Source: Aurifilum marmelostoma
Lineage: Eukaryota; Ascomycota; Sordariomycetes; Diaporthales; Cryphonectriaceae
NCBI GenBank assembly: GCA_027559495.1
Contig: JAMXSV010000003.1
Coordinates: forward strand, 4,278,001-4,342,000
Length of the DNA stretch: 64,000 bases
Direction: 5' to 3'
Shown here piece by piece: positions 10,501 through 22,331 of this stretch. Under the pieces are notes generated by a model. The model was not told the origin of the DNA, did not search any database, and worked only from the letters and a program-made list of their open reading frames with translations. The first letter of the stretch is position 1. Each line of letters opens with the position of its first letter. Position numbers and translations under genes: made by a program.

Positions 10501-12577
10501 GGGCCGACCAGGACGAGAAGCGGATGGAGTACAAGGCCAAGTACGAGGCATACCTGCGGTTCACCTTGTCTGATGACCCCGTCGCCGTCAGGAGCCGTGA
10601 TTTCTTCAACAAGTCGAACCCGCCTATCGACGGCCTCGGCCCGCTGCCGACCGGGAACGAGACAAAGTCTGAGGGCCGCAGGGCTGGCAGGTTCGCCACG
10701 GAGCGCGACATGGAGCGCATCATGGCGCAGTCGCTTCTCGAGGCCAAGGAGAAGGAAGAGCGCGAGACGAGGGCCGAGAAGCTAAAGCACCCCCGGGAGA
10801 GCGAGGCCGTCATCCCAGACATGTACTGGACCGAGGAGGACCGCAGGAAGGAGACGTTTGTCGACACCTCGGGCTACCTGGACCCGGAGAAGCTCGTCGC
10901 AAACTGGCAGGTCCTGCCGCCGCTGGCCAACTTCACCGACGAGGAGGCGGCCCAGTTCGAGAAGGCCTACCTCGAGTTTCCCAAGCAGTGGGGCAAGATC
11001 GCCGAGCAGATCCCCAGGCGGGACTTTCACGCCTGCATCCAGTACTACTACATCAAGAAGAGCACCCTCAACCTCAAGGAGAAGCTCAAGAAGCAGCCCA
11101 AGAAGAGGAGAAAGGGCAAGACCAAGGCCCGCTCCAGCGCCCTCGCGTATGAGCTCGGCAACCCCGAGGAGCACCAGGAGGAGGCCGCGGAGACGGGTGA
11201 GAACGGCGAGCGCCGTCGGCCCCGCCGTGCCGCTGCTCCGACCTGGGACTTTGAGAAGCCTGTAGACTCTGCCGAGGGCACCCCTGCAGCCACGCCAAGC
11301 GGGCGCAGGGGCCCGGGCTCGCGGGCGACGGATGCCAACGGCGAGAAGCCCGAGAAGCCTGCTCGGAGGCCGCGCAAGACAAAGGAGAGGGAGCCCAAAC
11401 AGCCCAAGACACCGCAGGTCCTGGCGCCCACCCCGGAGAAGGGAGCCGGCCGCGGTGCCAGGTCGCGGTCCAGCTCCAAGGTGCCCCCGGGATTACCCCC
11501 AGCTGGTGGTCCCGGTCCCGGTGCTGGTGCTGCCGACCTGGTGCCGATCCAGAACCCGACCGCAGAGATGGGCCGGGTTCCCCTCTCCTTTGAGCCTCGC
11601 AACTCTCCGATGCCCACGCTGCCGTCCTCGCTGGTGGCTCCTGTTACTGGCCACAGCCTGGCCCAGGGCGACAAGGCGATGGACATCATGGCGCCTCCGG
11701 CACTACGACCGGAACCCGTCGTTCCGCTGCAGTCCAATATGGCGACCGCCTTCGATTTCAATCCTCACGCCTCAGTTCCCGCGCCTGCGCCCGCGCCAGT
11801 GCCACCAGCCCCCGCCGAGCCCGAGCGCAGTGGTCGTGCTACTCCTGCGCCCGGCGCTTCCAGCTACTGGAGCGTCGTGGAACAATCCGAGTTCACGGAC
11901 CTGCTTAGAAGCTTTGGCACAGACTGGCTCGCCATCTCTCAACATATGACGACTAAGACTCCGACTATGGTAAGAAAAAGACAAACAGGCCTATCCTCCT
12001 TTTCCCTTTCTTCCTGGTTTTTTTTTTTTTTTTTTTTCCTCCCCCCTCTTCTCGGACTTGCAACATGAAATATTATATGCGACCTACCTGTCTTGCTAAT
12101 GCACTCGAGCAGGTCAAGAACTTCTACAGCAGAAAGTCCAAAGAGTACAAGGAATGGAAAACGATTGCCGACGAGGCCGACGCAAAGAAGCAGAGGGGAG
12201 AGAGGCTACCCCCTCCACCGGTGTCGACAGCCGCGCCGCGCAACAAGAAGTATGAGATTCCTCCCGCTCATCGGCACGCGCCCTCGCTGGACGGCGTCGT
12301 GGACGAGGTGATGGCGCCCAAGGCCGAAAAGCAGCAACCGCCGCCAATCAACACCAACTTCCCTCGGCCGATCGCCCAAGCACCTTCGCAGCAGCAGCCA
12401 CAGGCAGTCATGGGCCAGCCCACGCTGCTGGACAGGGCGGAGCGCCCTGAACGGGCGGAAAGGAAACCACTGTTGTCGTCGCAGCCCGGCACGCCATCCC
12501 TTGAACCAATCAGTCGCCACGTGCGCGCTGTCTCGGCGTTTCCCTCATCCGAGAGAGACACCGAGTCCCTCTTGTCT

Positions 12578-12610
<33 letters not shown>

Positions 12611-15337
12611 CACCACCACCACCAGCAACAGCAGCAGCAGTCTATGCGGCACCCACTCAAACCTGGCCCTCTGTCAGCCGTCGAACAGCCACCGACGCTA
12701 CCATCGCAGGCAATGCCGCCTGCTGCTGCTCGTGCAGGCTTCGCCGAATATGATCCACACCTGAACATGCTCAGCGCGACTGCTCGGCAGCGCAAGCCAC
12801 CGGCCGATCTCCAGCCCAAGGAGGACCCGAGGCTCATGGAGAGGTCAGTGCTCAAGACGGAGCCTGACACGGGCAACCACTTCGAGCCGTTCATCCCATC
12901 GCAGGCGCCTCCGACAAGACCAATGTCTGCCAAGCCTATGCTGATCGACCGGAGAGCCGAGCCGCCACAGAGGACCACTGTGCCCCCGCCGAGCCAGGTA
13001 TACAGCCACACTCCCGGCCCCCACCAGATGGCGCAGCGTGAGCCGCTGAGGGAGGGCATGCGAGAGCCGCAGATGATCGCGACGCCTGTGGATGAGCGTC
13101 GCATGGCCGGCATGCCTGGCCGCGTGCCCAACCCGGGCGTGGGCGACGTACGAACCGACGGACCGCCCCGGATACCAAACCCCAACCTCATCGGCTCGGA
13201 TGTGGGTGGGCCTCCGCGTGTACCAAATCCCAACCTGGTACAGCAGGCGGCAGAACCGAGCGGTCCACCTCGCATACCCAATCCCAACCTGGCCGTCGAG
13301 TCGCCTGCACGCAGCGGCCCCCAGCCTGGAGGCTACTTCGACGCTGGCTACGGCGCCTCCCCGTCTCGTCCGTCTCCTGCACCCCCTGCTGCCGCCGCCG
13401 CCGCTCCTCCCTCCAAGCCACCAGAGCCTCGTAAGACGTCGAACCTGATGGCCTTGCTGAACAACGACGACTCCTCGGCACCGCCTCCACCGGCCCCGCC
13501 AAAGAGGGTTGATGAGGTTGCCAGGGGAGGTATGCCCACAATGTCGAGCCCCACGCTGTCACGACAGCCGGCACCGCTGCCACAGCACGCACCAGCCGGC
13601 CCCTCGCTCATACGAAGAGACGACACGCCGACGTATCCGTCGTATCCTCGGACGACTCCAGCGCCCTCCGCCATGCCGTCGCTGAAGCCTTACAGCACTC
13701 CCCACAGCCAGTCGCCACAGGCACAGCACGTCGGCGTGTCGAGGTCCTCGGTCGTGTCACCGGTCGAGATGGCTACCGAGAGAGAATATTACACACGTCC
13801 CCCTCCGTACGCAGCCCAGCAGCACCAGGCGCAGTCGTCTGGATCCCCCCACCAGGCCCAACACTATCCCTCGCCCAGCCAGCAGCAGTCGCCTATGGTC
13901 TATCAGCCGCAGCCGACCTCTTTCCCCGGATACGGAGCGCCCGTGTCTCAGGCCCATGCCGCCTCGCCCACGATGCAGTACACGCCCACCACGGCAAGGT
14001 CTCGAGAACCACCGCGCGAGAGCTACCTGCGAGACTCGGTGCCGCCAAGCCGCGAGACGGCGTGGCCCCCACCTCAGGCACAGCAGCCCACAAGCGCCAC
14101 AAGGCTGCAGCAGGAGACCCCCTGGCCTGTGCCGAAGCCGACACCCGCGCCTCCACCGGCGCAGTCTCCCTGGGCCACGCAGCACGGCGGGGCAAGCAAG
14201 CTGCAGCCTGTGCGGGAGACGCCTGGGCCTTCGTGGTCGTCTGCGCCGCCGTCACACCTTGGACTCAGGGATAGAGACCCTAGAGAGGCGGCCAGAGATC
14301 CCAGGGACAATGGCTACGGCATCGGATCCCTGCGTGACGCTGCGCCGCCACCGCCTCCTCCTCCTCCAGCTGCTCGGGACGAGCGCTACAGCATGCTCGA
14401 CCCGCAACAGCGCACCATGTCAGACCCAAGGATGGCTGATCCTCGCATGGACCCCCGTGATCCGCGCAATGACCCGCGAAATGACCCCCGAAATGACCCC
14501 CGAAATGACCCCCGAAATGACCCCCGAAACGATCCTCGAAATGATCCTCGAAATGATCCGCGCAACGACCCGCGCAACGACCCGCGACTGATGAGCGGCC
14601 ACCCGACCCACCACCAGCACTCGCACTCGGGCTCCATGAGCCGTGCATATGCATCCTCGCCAGTACCAAGGGAGATGATTGGCGGGCCGCCGACCGGGCC
14701 CCCGCAGGCCCAACCATCGAGCGCCTTCTCGCGCTACGGCACGCCGGCACGTGATATCGTACAGCCCCCGGCCAGGAGCTACACGCCTGCATCAGCTCAA
14801 CACTATGAGATGCAGATGCGCGCCGACCGCGAACTGCGCGACCGTGAGCTACGTGAACGCGAAATACTGGATCGCGAGATGCGTGATCGCGAGATGCGTG
14901 ACCGTGAGATGCGTGACCGCGAGATGCGTGACCGTGAGATGCGTGATCGTGAGATGCGAGACCGTGAGATGCGTGACCGCGACGCACGGATCACAGCAGA
15001 ACTCCGGGATGCCGAGATGCGGGAGCTCGAGCTGCGACAACGGATGGAGCGGGAGATGAGGGAGATCAGGGAGCAGACGGTGGCCGCCGACATGCGCGAC
15101 ATGCGCATGCGTGCCGGGCTGCAGGACTATGGCCGGGGACCACCAGGACCACCGCCTCAAGACTACCACGGTGGGCCGGCAGATTTTCGCGCAGAGCTCA
15201 GAAGCGCGCCGCCGCCACAACAACAGCAGGCACCTCTGCCACAGCAGCAGCAGCAGCAGCAGGCGGACCCCAGGAGGCCCCAGCTCCGGCCACCACACGA
15301 CGGCTATGTGCACAGCCCATTGGATAGGAGGTATTAG
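7539..15337 (+). CDS. SNT1: SNT1/NCoR-type corepressor subunit with two SANT domains
   Basis: Spliced as 7539-11969 and 12113-15337, giving 2551 residues. The 143-nt intron begins GTAAGA, has a GCTAAT branch site and ends in CAG. It joins in phase 0 and lies inside the second SANT domain. SANT 1 is at about residues 1131-1175 (FTDEEAAQFEKAYLEFPKQW). SANT 2 is at about 1442-1495 (YWSVVEQSEFTDLL, then VKNFYSRKSKEYKEW across the junction). Two SANT domains in a very large low-complexity protein match yeast Snt1, a scaffold of the Set3 histone deacetylase complex, and metazoan NCoR/SMRT. The N-terminus is rich in Arg, Ser and RGG. Poly-Asn, poly-Gln, RNDP and REMRD repeats follow. A nuclear role in deacetylase-linked repression is inferred from the family. 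The exact orthology rests on domain layout only. Confidence 0.85.
8874..8957 (+). repeat. AAC/AGC microsatellite coding poly-Asn/Ser
   Basis: An imperfect AAC-AGC trinucleotide tract inside SNT1 that encodes runs of Asn and Ser. The frame is kept because the unit is three bases. Confidence 0.9.
12578..12640 (+). repeat. CAG/CAC tract coding poly-Gln/His
   Basis: About ten CAG codons, then CAC and CAA/CAG codons, in SNT1 exon 2. Confidence 0.9.
14465..14584 (+). repeat. coding minisatellite, ten 12-nt units (RNDP)
   Basis: Ten tandem units in SNT1 encode RNDP. The DNA units differ mostly at silent sites (CGC/CGA, AAT/AAC, CCC/CCG/CCT), so the peptide repeat is better kept than the DNA. Confidence 0.95.
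14873..14977 (+). repeat. coding minisatellite, seven 15-nt units (REMRD)
   Basis: Seven tandem units in SNT1 encode REMRD and sit inside a longer Arg/Glu/Asp/Met helix-forming segment. Confidence 0.95.
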
Positions 15338-17576
15338 GAGTGAGAGGGTAGGCCTCTGGGATTTTTTTTTTGAAAGGTGATGTGACACGTCCTGCTGCGT
15401 CTCTTGGAAAGACCTGGAGGGGATGACCAATTGATGAAGGTATTTTCTGGGTGGATACAAATATGGATATGTCATGAGAAGAGATGACGACGAGCAGAGA
15501 CCACAGGCACAGTAGCCCTTGCATTACTTACCTCCATGCTCAAGACAAGTGAAACAATGTCAGAGGCAGGGGTTGTGTGTGAGAGGGGGAGAGAGGGAGT
15601 CTCGAACAGAAGAGAGGGTGCATTTTGTGCTCCAGGAAACCTTGACAAATATAATACAATGATTACTTGTATATTTCATGTTATACTTGAGCATATACTT
15701 GTGGTTATATGTACATGGAGGCCGCCCTTGATGTGCACTTTCAACTGTGACTACCATTAATGAGGGCAACTATACTCGCTCACTTTTATCTTGTATGATG
15801 ATTCTTTGGGCACCCTCTTTTCTTTCTCGAGGCTGTGACTAGCAATGAACAGAGGCAGGACAGCAAGGATGCAGCTGTACTATAGAGACAATACAAGAGA
15901 GAGGGGGGGGGGGGGCTGGTGGTGATCAAGAGTGGAGAAGTAAAGGATCAAGGAGAGGAGTAAGTACTATGGATAGCAGCAGCAACAACCTTAGGTGGGG
16001 TCAGAGGAGGCACAGAAAGACATGCACGTGATTGTAATCCTTCTAACGATCGACCCATTGCAACCATGATCCGGCATGAGCGTTGGGGAAACCCAGGAGA
16101 GGAGGAGGAGGAGGAGGAGGAGGAAAAGAAGGTGGCAATCTTCTCTCTGGCTTGCATACATTAGATAGTCCAGAACAAAGACTCCAAAAGTACTTTTGCA
16201 TTCAACCATTTTCCCCACCAATCAAACACTTATCAATTACTCAATCATTGGCGCAAAAGTCTCGAGGCTTGCCACTCCTTTTCCTCGAATATATACTATG
16301 AACTGATGCGCATCACGAACGCCACACACACACACAACCCTCCAGGGCAAGGTGAGAGAAGAGCTGTGCCGGCTAATGCTAATGCAGTGTTACTGTACCG
16401 TACATTGTCTGCAGCAGCCGAGCGAAGACAGGAAGAATGCTACCTTGGAGTCGATCTCTTGCCGTATCCGATCGCCACCGCGCGACCCCCTCTAGAGAGA
16501 GAGATGGATGGAGACCTGAGGGCTGGGGTCCTCTGACCATATCGTACAAGTAACAAATCACAAAAATGTCAACTCCACAAGATGCAGAAAGGGTCCCAAC
16601 AGGTTCTAGAGCATGCATGTCGCATAGTGTTACCCCATATCCATGGTAAGTATCAGCCACCCAGCCTGCCACCCACCGCATCTATGGTCTGTTCTCCCAC
16701 GAAAAGACAAGAAAGAGGAAAGAGAGAAAAAAAAAAAAGAAAACTCGTCCACGGACCCCCTCCTCCCCCTTGCCCTTGCTCTGGACTAAGTAAGTACCCA
16801 GGCAAGGTAATACTTTGACCCCAGCTGATCACACCTCGTGCCGTCTTGCCCGGCCCGTCCAGTTACTTACTCCGCATAACGGAGGGGACCTTGATCCTCC
16901 AAAAACCCCAGCCAGCCAACGAAAGGTTCCTGCAACCATATCGTCACGGACGGGTGGTGGTGGTGGCACGGGGCTGGTTGGCGGTGATCCACACACATCC
17001 TTGAAAGAGAGAGAGGGGCCCCCTCTCTATCGTTCCGTACGTACAGTACCCCATTTTCCCCGGGGATGGTTGGACCCAGAGGATAAAAAGACACGCATAT
17101 GCAGCACCCCGCCTTTGATGCGAACGTTACAATCGAGTGCCACCACCACCACTACCACAACCACAACCACCTCTGCTGGGGGGGGTTAAGGAAGAAAGAG
17201 GAGGGGGGATCTCGGTCCAGAGCATCCTTGTTTTGTCCTAGTAGTGCTTATCATTTTACAATCAATTGGTTCCCCCATGTTGCATTTCCGCTTTATCTCC
17301 CAAAGTACTACTCCAAAGTACTTGTATATATATATCAGAGGGTTTCATTATCCCCATATTTTTTTTAATCATGTCAGTCTTGCCTCCTGTGAGTTGTAGT
17401 AGTAGTAGTAGTAGCTGCCAGAGAAGGCAGTTCATCTCTGCTTTCAGACGAAGGAGAGAAAGAGAAGGAAAGAAAAACAATAAGAGAGAACAAGATCTCC
17501 TGTCCGTGGTGTCTTGTCCTTCTTCTCCTTTCTTATTCTCCTTCTTCTTCTTCTTCTTTCCTCTTGATTCAACAAG
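15338..17576. other. intergenic region between SNT1 and the OPT transporter gene
   Basis: About 2.2 kb. It has a 13-nt G run at 15903-15915, a GGA microsatellite near 16100-16122, a CCA/CAA tract near 17140-17170 and an AGT tract near 17397-17412. Short frames here show no domain or codon bias. The last 250 bases are pyrimidine-rich, as expected for the promoter and leader of the transporter. Confidence 0.6.
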
Positions 17577-20500
17577 ATGTCTGTCCGGTTCCGCCCAGGC
17601 GCAGACGTCGCGGCCTTTGACGACGACAACGAACACTCGTCCGAGAAGTCACAAGATGTCAACCTCGACGAGAAGAAGGGCGCAGCCGACACCTCGTCGC
17701 AGCAGGTCCGCTGGGCCGCACCCGAGGAGTGGCTCGTCCGCTTCAAGGAGGGCTACACGGGCCGTCACGGCGGAGAGACGCTGCCCCCGGGCTCGGACCC
17801 GGACCGCGTGGCCGAGGCCGTCTTCACCATGAACGAGGAGGAGTCGGCCGACTTCCTCCGGACGGTGGTCGTGGACCACCAGCACGACTACTCGTTCGAC
17901 GTGGTCCTCATGCAGCGGTGCAGGGAGCTCGTCGAGGGGGGGCGAGGCGTGCGGCATGACGCAGGGCGACTGGGCGTACGAGACGTGCAGGACGGCCGGG
18001 GTCATCCACAACTGGTCGCCCTATACAGAGGTCCGGGCTGTCACGATTCCTTATGATGACCCTTCTGAGGCCTGTGAGAGCTTCCGGGCGTACTTTCTGG
18101 GCATGTTCTGGGTCTGTGTCTGCACGGCTGTCAACACGTGTAAGCCGTCTTGTTCCTCTCTCTCTCTTTTTTTTTCTTTTTTTTTCTTTCTTTCCTTTTC
18201 CTTCTTTTCGTTTCATACTCTTCTGCTGACCCACCCCAACAGTCTTCAACCCTCGCCAGCCCGGCATCTCCATCCCCGGGTCCGTCGTCCAGCTCCTCCT
18301 GGTGCCCATGGGCCGCAGCATGGCCCTCTTCCTCCCGGACTGGGGCTTCCGCTTCCGGGGCACCCGCTACACGCTCAACCCGGGGCCGTGGACGTCCAAG
18401 GAGCAGCTCTTCGCCACCATCATCTTCAACGGCGCCTCCACCATCGGCAACTTCACCGGGCTGCTGGTCATGCGGCTCCCGGCCTTCTTCAACCAGCACT
18501 GGGTCGGCTTCGGCTTCGCCATCGTGCTGGCCCTCGCCAACCAGATCTTCGGCCTCGGCATGGCCGGCATCCTGCGCAGGCTGACCGTGTACCCCGTCGA
18601 GGCCATCTGGCCCACGGCCCTGCCCACCATCGCGCTCAACCGCACCCTCATCAACTACGACAACAAGCGCGAGACCATCAACGGGTGGAAGATGTCGCGG
18701 TACATGTGTTTCCTGGCCGCCACGGGCTTCTTCATCCTCTACTACTGGATCCCCAACGAGGTCTTCCAGAGCCTCCGCCTGTTCAACTGGATGACCTGGA
18801 TCTCGCCTGACAACCTGAACCTGGCCGTCATCACGGGCTCGTATGGAGGGATGGGGTTCAACCCGGTGTCGAGTTTCGACCCGAACCTGTCTGGGTCTAC
18901 GACCATGAACTCGCCCTTCTTTGCGTGAGTATACCTAGGGCTTGTGTCCATTCTCTTGTCAAAAAAGAAGAGTAAGAGTGCTAATAATCCATTCTTGTGT
19001 GTGTGTTTTTTTTTAATACACGTACAGCCAACTTCAACAATATGTCATGCGTGTCATCAGCGGTATAGTAATCATCATCATGTACTATGCAAACGTGTCC
19101 TGGTATGTAATAATCAATACCTACAGTACCTCCCTCTCATGGTGGTGGTGGTGGTCGCTTCTTTTCTTTGGTGTAATTCCTTCCCCATAAGCTGGGACCT
19201 CTCTCGCTGATCACACCAACTTCCCCAGGGCCGCCTTCATGCCCATCAACTCCAACAACGCCTTCGACAACACCATGACCTCGTACAACGTCAGTAAGGT
19301 GCTCAACGCAGACAACGGGGTGAATATCGAAAACTACAAGGCCTACGGCCCCCCGTACTACGCCATCGCCAACCTCTTCATCACGGGCGGCAACTTTGTC
19401 TACTACACCTTCTCGATCGTGTACGTCTTCATCAAGTACTGGCAGCCCCTCAAGAAGGCCTTTGTCGGCATGGTGGTCAACACCGTCAAGCGCAGGTCCA
19501 TCTACACGGGCTTCGGCGACGGCCACACGCGCATGATGCGCCGGTACCCCGAGGTGCCCGAGTGGTGGTACGGCATCGTGTTCGTGTTCGGCTTCATCAT
19601 CTCCATCGTGGCCTGCGTGGCCTGGCCGACCCAGACGCCCTGGTGGTCCATCCTGGGGGTGACGGCCATCGGCGCCCTGCTCACCATCCCCTGGGTCATC
19701 ATCGAGAGCATCGCCAGCACGGGCATCTCGCTCAACGTCATCTGGCAGGTCCTCCCGGGCATCTGGTTCCCCGGCCAGCCCATGCCGCAGCTGGTCATCC
19801 TCATGCTGGGCGGCGCCTTTGAGCAGATGGCCGGCGGCTTCACCACGGACCTCAAGTACGCCCACTACGCCAAGCTGCCCCCGCGCGCCGTCTTCCGCGG
19901 CCACGTGTCGGCCTGCTTCGTCAACTGCTTCGTCTACTGCGCCATCCTCGAGGTCATGCTCGCCTACTACAACTCGGACAACACCCTCTGCCAGTGGGAC
20001 AACAAGGAGCACATGGTCTGCACCTACGCCCAGTCCGTCTACGCCTCCACCATCCTCTTCGGCGCCTTCGGCACCAACAACATGTTCAAGCTGTACCCCA
20101 TCCTGCCCTGGTGCTTCCTCATCGGCGCCGTCGTCGGCCTGGTCTGGGTCCTCGCCGAAAAGTTCCTCCCCCGCCTGCGCGAGCGCATCCGCACCGCCAT
20201 GGCCACCACCGACAACGGCGGCGGCGGCGACGGCGACGGCGAAAACACCCGCTTCGCCGCCTTTGACCGCCACTTCTGGGCCCCCGCCGCCAGCGTGCTC
20301 GCCTGCCTGCACCCGGCCATCGCCCTGTCGGGCGCGCTCAACTGGGCCGGGAACACGAACCTCACCTACGCCACGCTGGGCATCTACCTGGCCTGGCTGT
20401 TCCAGTTCTACCTCAAGCGCCGCTACACGGCCTGGTGGGGAAAGTACGCCTACATGGTCTTTGCGGGCCTCAACGTCGGCGTGGCCATCTCGGGCCTGAT

Positions 20501-20678
20501 CGTCACCCTCGTCTTCAGCTTCGGCGCGGGCAAGAACGCCGACCTGAGCTGGTGGGGCAACGACGTGCTGGTGCAGGGCGTGGACTACCAGCTGTATAAC
20601 AATAATGCCTCGCTCAAGGCGCTGCCGGCCTCGGGGCACTTTGGGCTGGAGCCGGACCAGTATCCTCTGGACTGGTAA
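17577..20678 (+). CDS. OPT family oligopeptide transporter (one-base frameshift)
   Basis: Exons are 17577-18139, 18243-18924, 19028-19102 and 19229-20678. The third exon (75 nt) is too short to stand out alone; it encodes QLQQYVMRV and MYYANVSW. One extra G in the run 17937-17942 breaks the frame. With one G fewer the product is 922 residues, normal for the family, and reads through VEGGEACGMTQGDWAYETC, a typical OPT segment. OPT proteins are polytopic plasma-membrane importers of small peptides, glutathione or siderophores, driven by protons. Family blocks seen are HNWSPYTEVRAVTIPYD, NPGPWTSKEQLFATI, WISPDNLNLAVITGSYGG, NSNNAFDN and PGIWFPGQPMPQLVI. Many hydrophobic segments follow. The three introns (103, 103 and 126 nt) have standard signals. 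The substrate cannot be told. Confidence 0.9.
17937..17942 (+). other. probable homopolymer frameshift site in the OPT gene
   Basis: Six G are present. Five would join the two open frames at VEGGEACGMTQ. The exon total is 2770 nt as given and 2769 (divisible by three) with one base removed. No acceptable intron fits: the only local GT...AG would be 34 nt. Confidence 0.8.
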
Positions 20679-21530
20679 AGCTGAGTACATACGGTCTGGT
20701 GGGGGGAGGCCGGGGGGGGGGGGGTTGAGGGAGGTTCGGGAGGTTCTACTCTAGCTTGGGTGTGAGCACTCTTCGTGTTTCAGGGAGTTTAGTGATAATT
20801 CATAGCTTCTTGATCAGCCTCTCATCGGTCTGTGGAGGGCACTCTGGACCAGCCGAATATAAATCACGTGCAAATCGAAATGATAATTACTACTGTATGA
20901 CCGATAGATACGCAAGGAGGCATAAAGTGATAACTATCTGTTATTGTTGCATCATGCATCGTGTTCAAGTGCCAGTGATCATTTCATTCAAGGTCGGATA
21001 GACTACTCTGGTCTCCAGTTGGTATTATACAGAAGTACAGCCCGTTGGCTTTTCGGTCCAGAGGCTACGAAGCTGCTACATACATTCAGTACAAGGTAGC
21101 CGCAGGACTCTAGACAAATCAGGTTGGTGCTTCTTCATGTGATAATCATGTCTCTTGTCGTACAAGTCCTTCTTGTTAGTTGATAGACGGTCGATATAGT
21201 CCCGTCATGGCCCAGGGTAGTCTTGATCTACACATACCCAGATTGGACGCACCGCACAAGACTACTGCCATGGCTTCATGATCCAGCCTTGGCCGGCGTG
21301 TTGAGCCATTCATGGCCTATTCGTCATTGAAACTCCTAGCAGGGCACATTGTACACGAGGCCCTGTCATACACGTGAACATGCTCATATCCAAAAAGTAT
21401 ATATAGCCCGAGGTGGTGCCCCATCTGTTGCGGTTTCTCTCCCCTAATCTCTCAACCTTTCTTTCCACATACATTTCTCTTCTTTCCTTTAACCCACTCA
21501 CTCTATTCCTCCCTATTCCAAACACCCATC
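20679..21530. other. intergenic region before the small secreted protein gene
   Basis: Contains a 13-nt G run at 20712-20724 and a CACGTG E-box-like word at 21371-21376. A TATA element and a CT-rich leader precede the next gene. No other gene is supportable. Confidence 0.6.
21398..21405 (+). promoter_or_regulatory. TATA box of the small secreted protein gene
   Basis: TATATATA lies 126 bases before the start codon at 21531 and is followed by a CT-rich stretch suited to transcription start. The CACGTG word is 22 bases upstream of it. Confidence 0.6.
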
Positions 21531-22331
21531 ATGTGGTTCCCCACGATCCTCCTCGCCCTGTTCGGTGCCCTGCTGGTGTCAGCTGTAAGTCTTTTTTCCC
21601 CCAAACACCATCCAAACACCACACTGCCAGACAAGACCATCACTAACACTTTCCCTCTTCCCCCCGCCAGGCACCGGCTTCCATGTTTCCAGGGGACGAT
21701 GTCGGCAAGCTCTGGCCGTCGTCGACCCTCAACACCACAGAGCCGCCCCCCATGATGATGGAGAGGAACCTGTCGTCTCGGTCTGCGGACCCTCCGGCCC
21801 TCGACTGTCAGACGAACCCGGACATGCGGTCGGACCCGCGGTGGCACCCCGAGACGATGGACAAGCTGCAGTGTCACTACTGCTTGGGACTGCACTGGGG
21901 CTGCGGACTGTGGTCGCACTGGTAAGGATAAAAAAGTCCCCGTCCACCTTTTTTCCTTCCACACACCCTCTCCACATCGCTGTCTCTCTCTCTCTCTCTT
22001 CACACAAATCCAGACAAAGACAACTAACCCCCCCACCCCCCCCCCAACAGGCAGATAGTGCTCCCCAACGACCACCTCCTAGACGAGCACTTCTGGAACT
22101 CCCTCCCTCCCCTGGCAGCGCCAGCAGGCCTGCGGCCGCTCCGTCTGGCTCAAGAACATGGTCTGGGGCAAGAACAAGGGCTCCTGCTCCATGGACGCCC
22201 AGGGCACCGCCACCATCAAGTTCAGGTCCATCACGAGCGGCCTGGTCGAGGACGTCGAGGACGCCGTCGAGGAGGCGACCTGTGGCTGGATCAGGCCGCA
22301 GTGTGAGCTGGTCTTGGAGAGCCCGTGGTGA
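21531..22331 (+). CDS. small secreted cysteine-rich protein, unknown function
   Basis: Exons are 21531-21584, 21671-21921 and 22051-22331. Exon 1 is an 18-codon signal peptide (MWFPTILLALFGALLVSA). The mature part has CHYC, a WGCGLWSHW segment, then ACGRSVWLKNMVWGKNKGSC and a tail with TCGWIRPQC, giving eight cysteines. The strong acceptor at 22050 leaves the C-terminal frame off by one base. Removing one C near 22101-22112 gives 194 residues reading HFWNSLPPWQRQQACG. A weak alternative acceptor at 22087 would also restore the frame without any base change, so the lesion is less certain than in other genes here. Size, signal peptide and cysteines fit an extracellular small secreted protein. 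I recognise no named family. Confidence 0.7.

Noticed and set aside
14465..14977. CRISPR-like array from regular repeats
   Set aside because: Units of 12 and 15 nt are directly tandem without spacers and encode peptide repeats in a eukaryotic gene.
17577..20678. OPT gene as a true pseudogene
   Set aside because: Only one lesion, in a G run. All splice sites, phases and conserved blocks downstream are intact, and other genes in the window show the same kind of lesion.
19137..20690. 517-codon open frame antisense to the OPT transporter gene
   Set aside because: It is a by-product of GC-rich third positions on the opposite strand. The sequence is Asp/Glu/Gly/Val-rich without domains, and the sense strand is clearly OPT.
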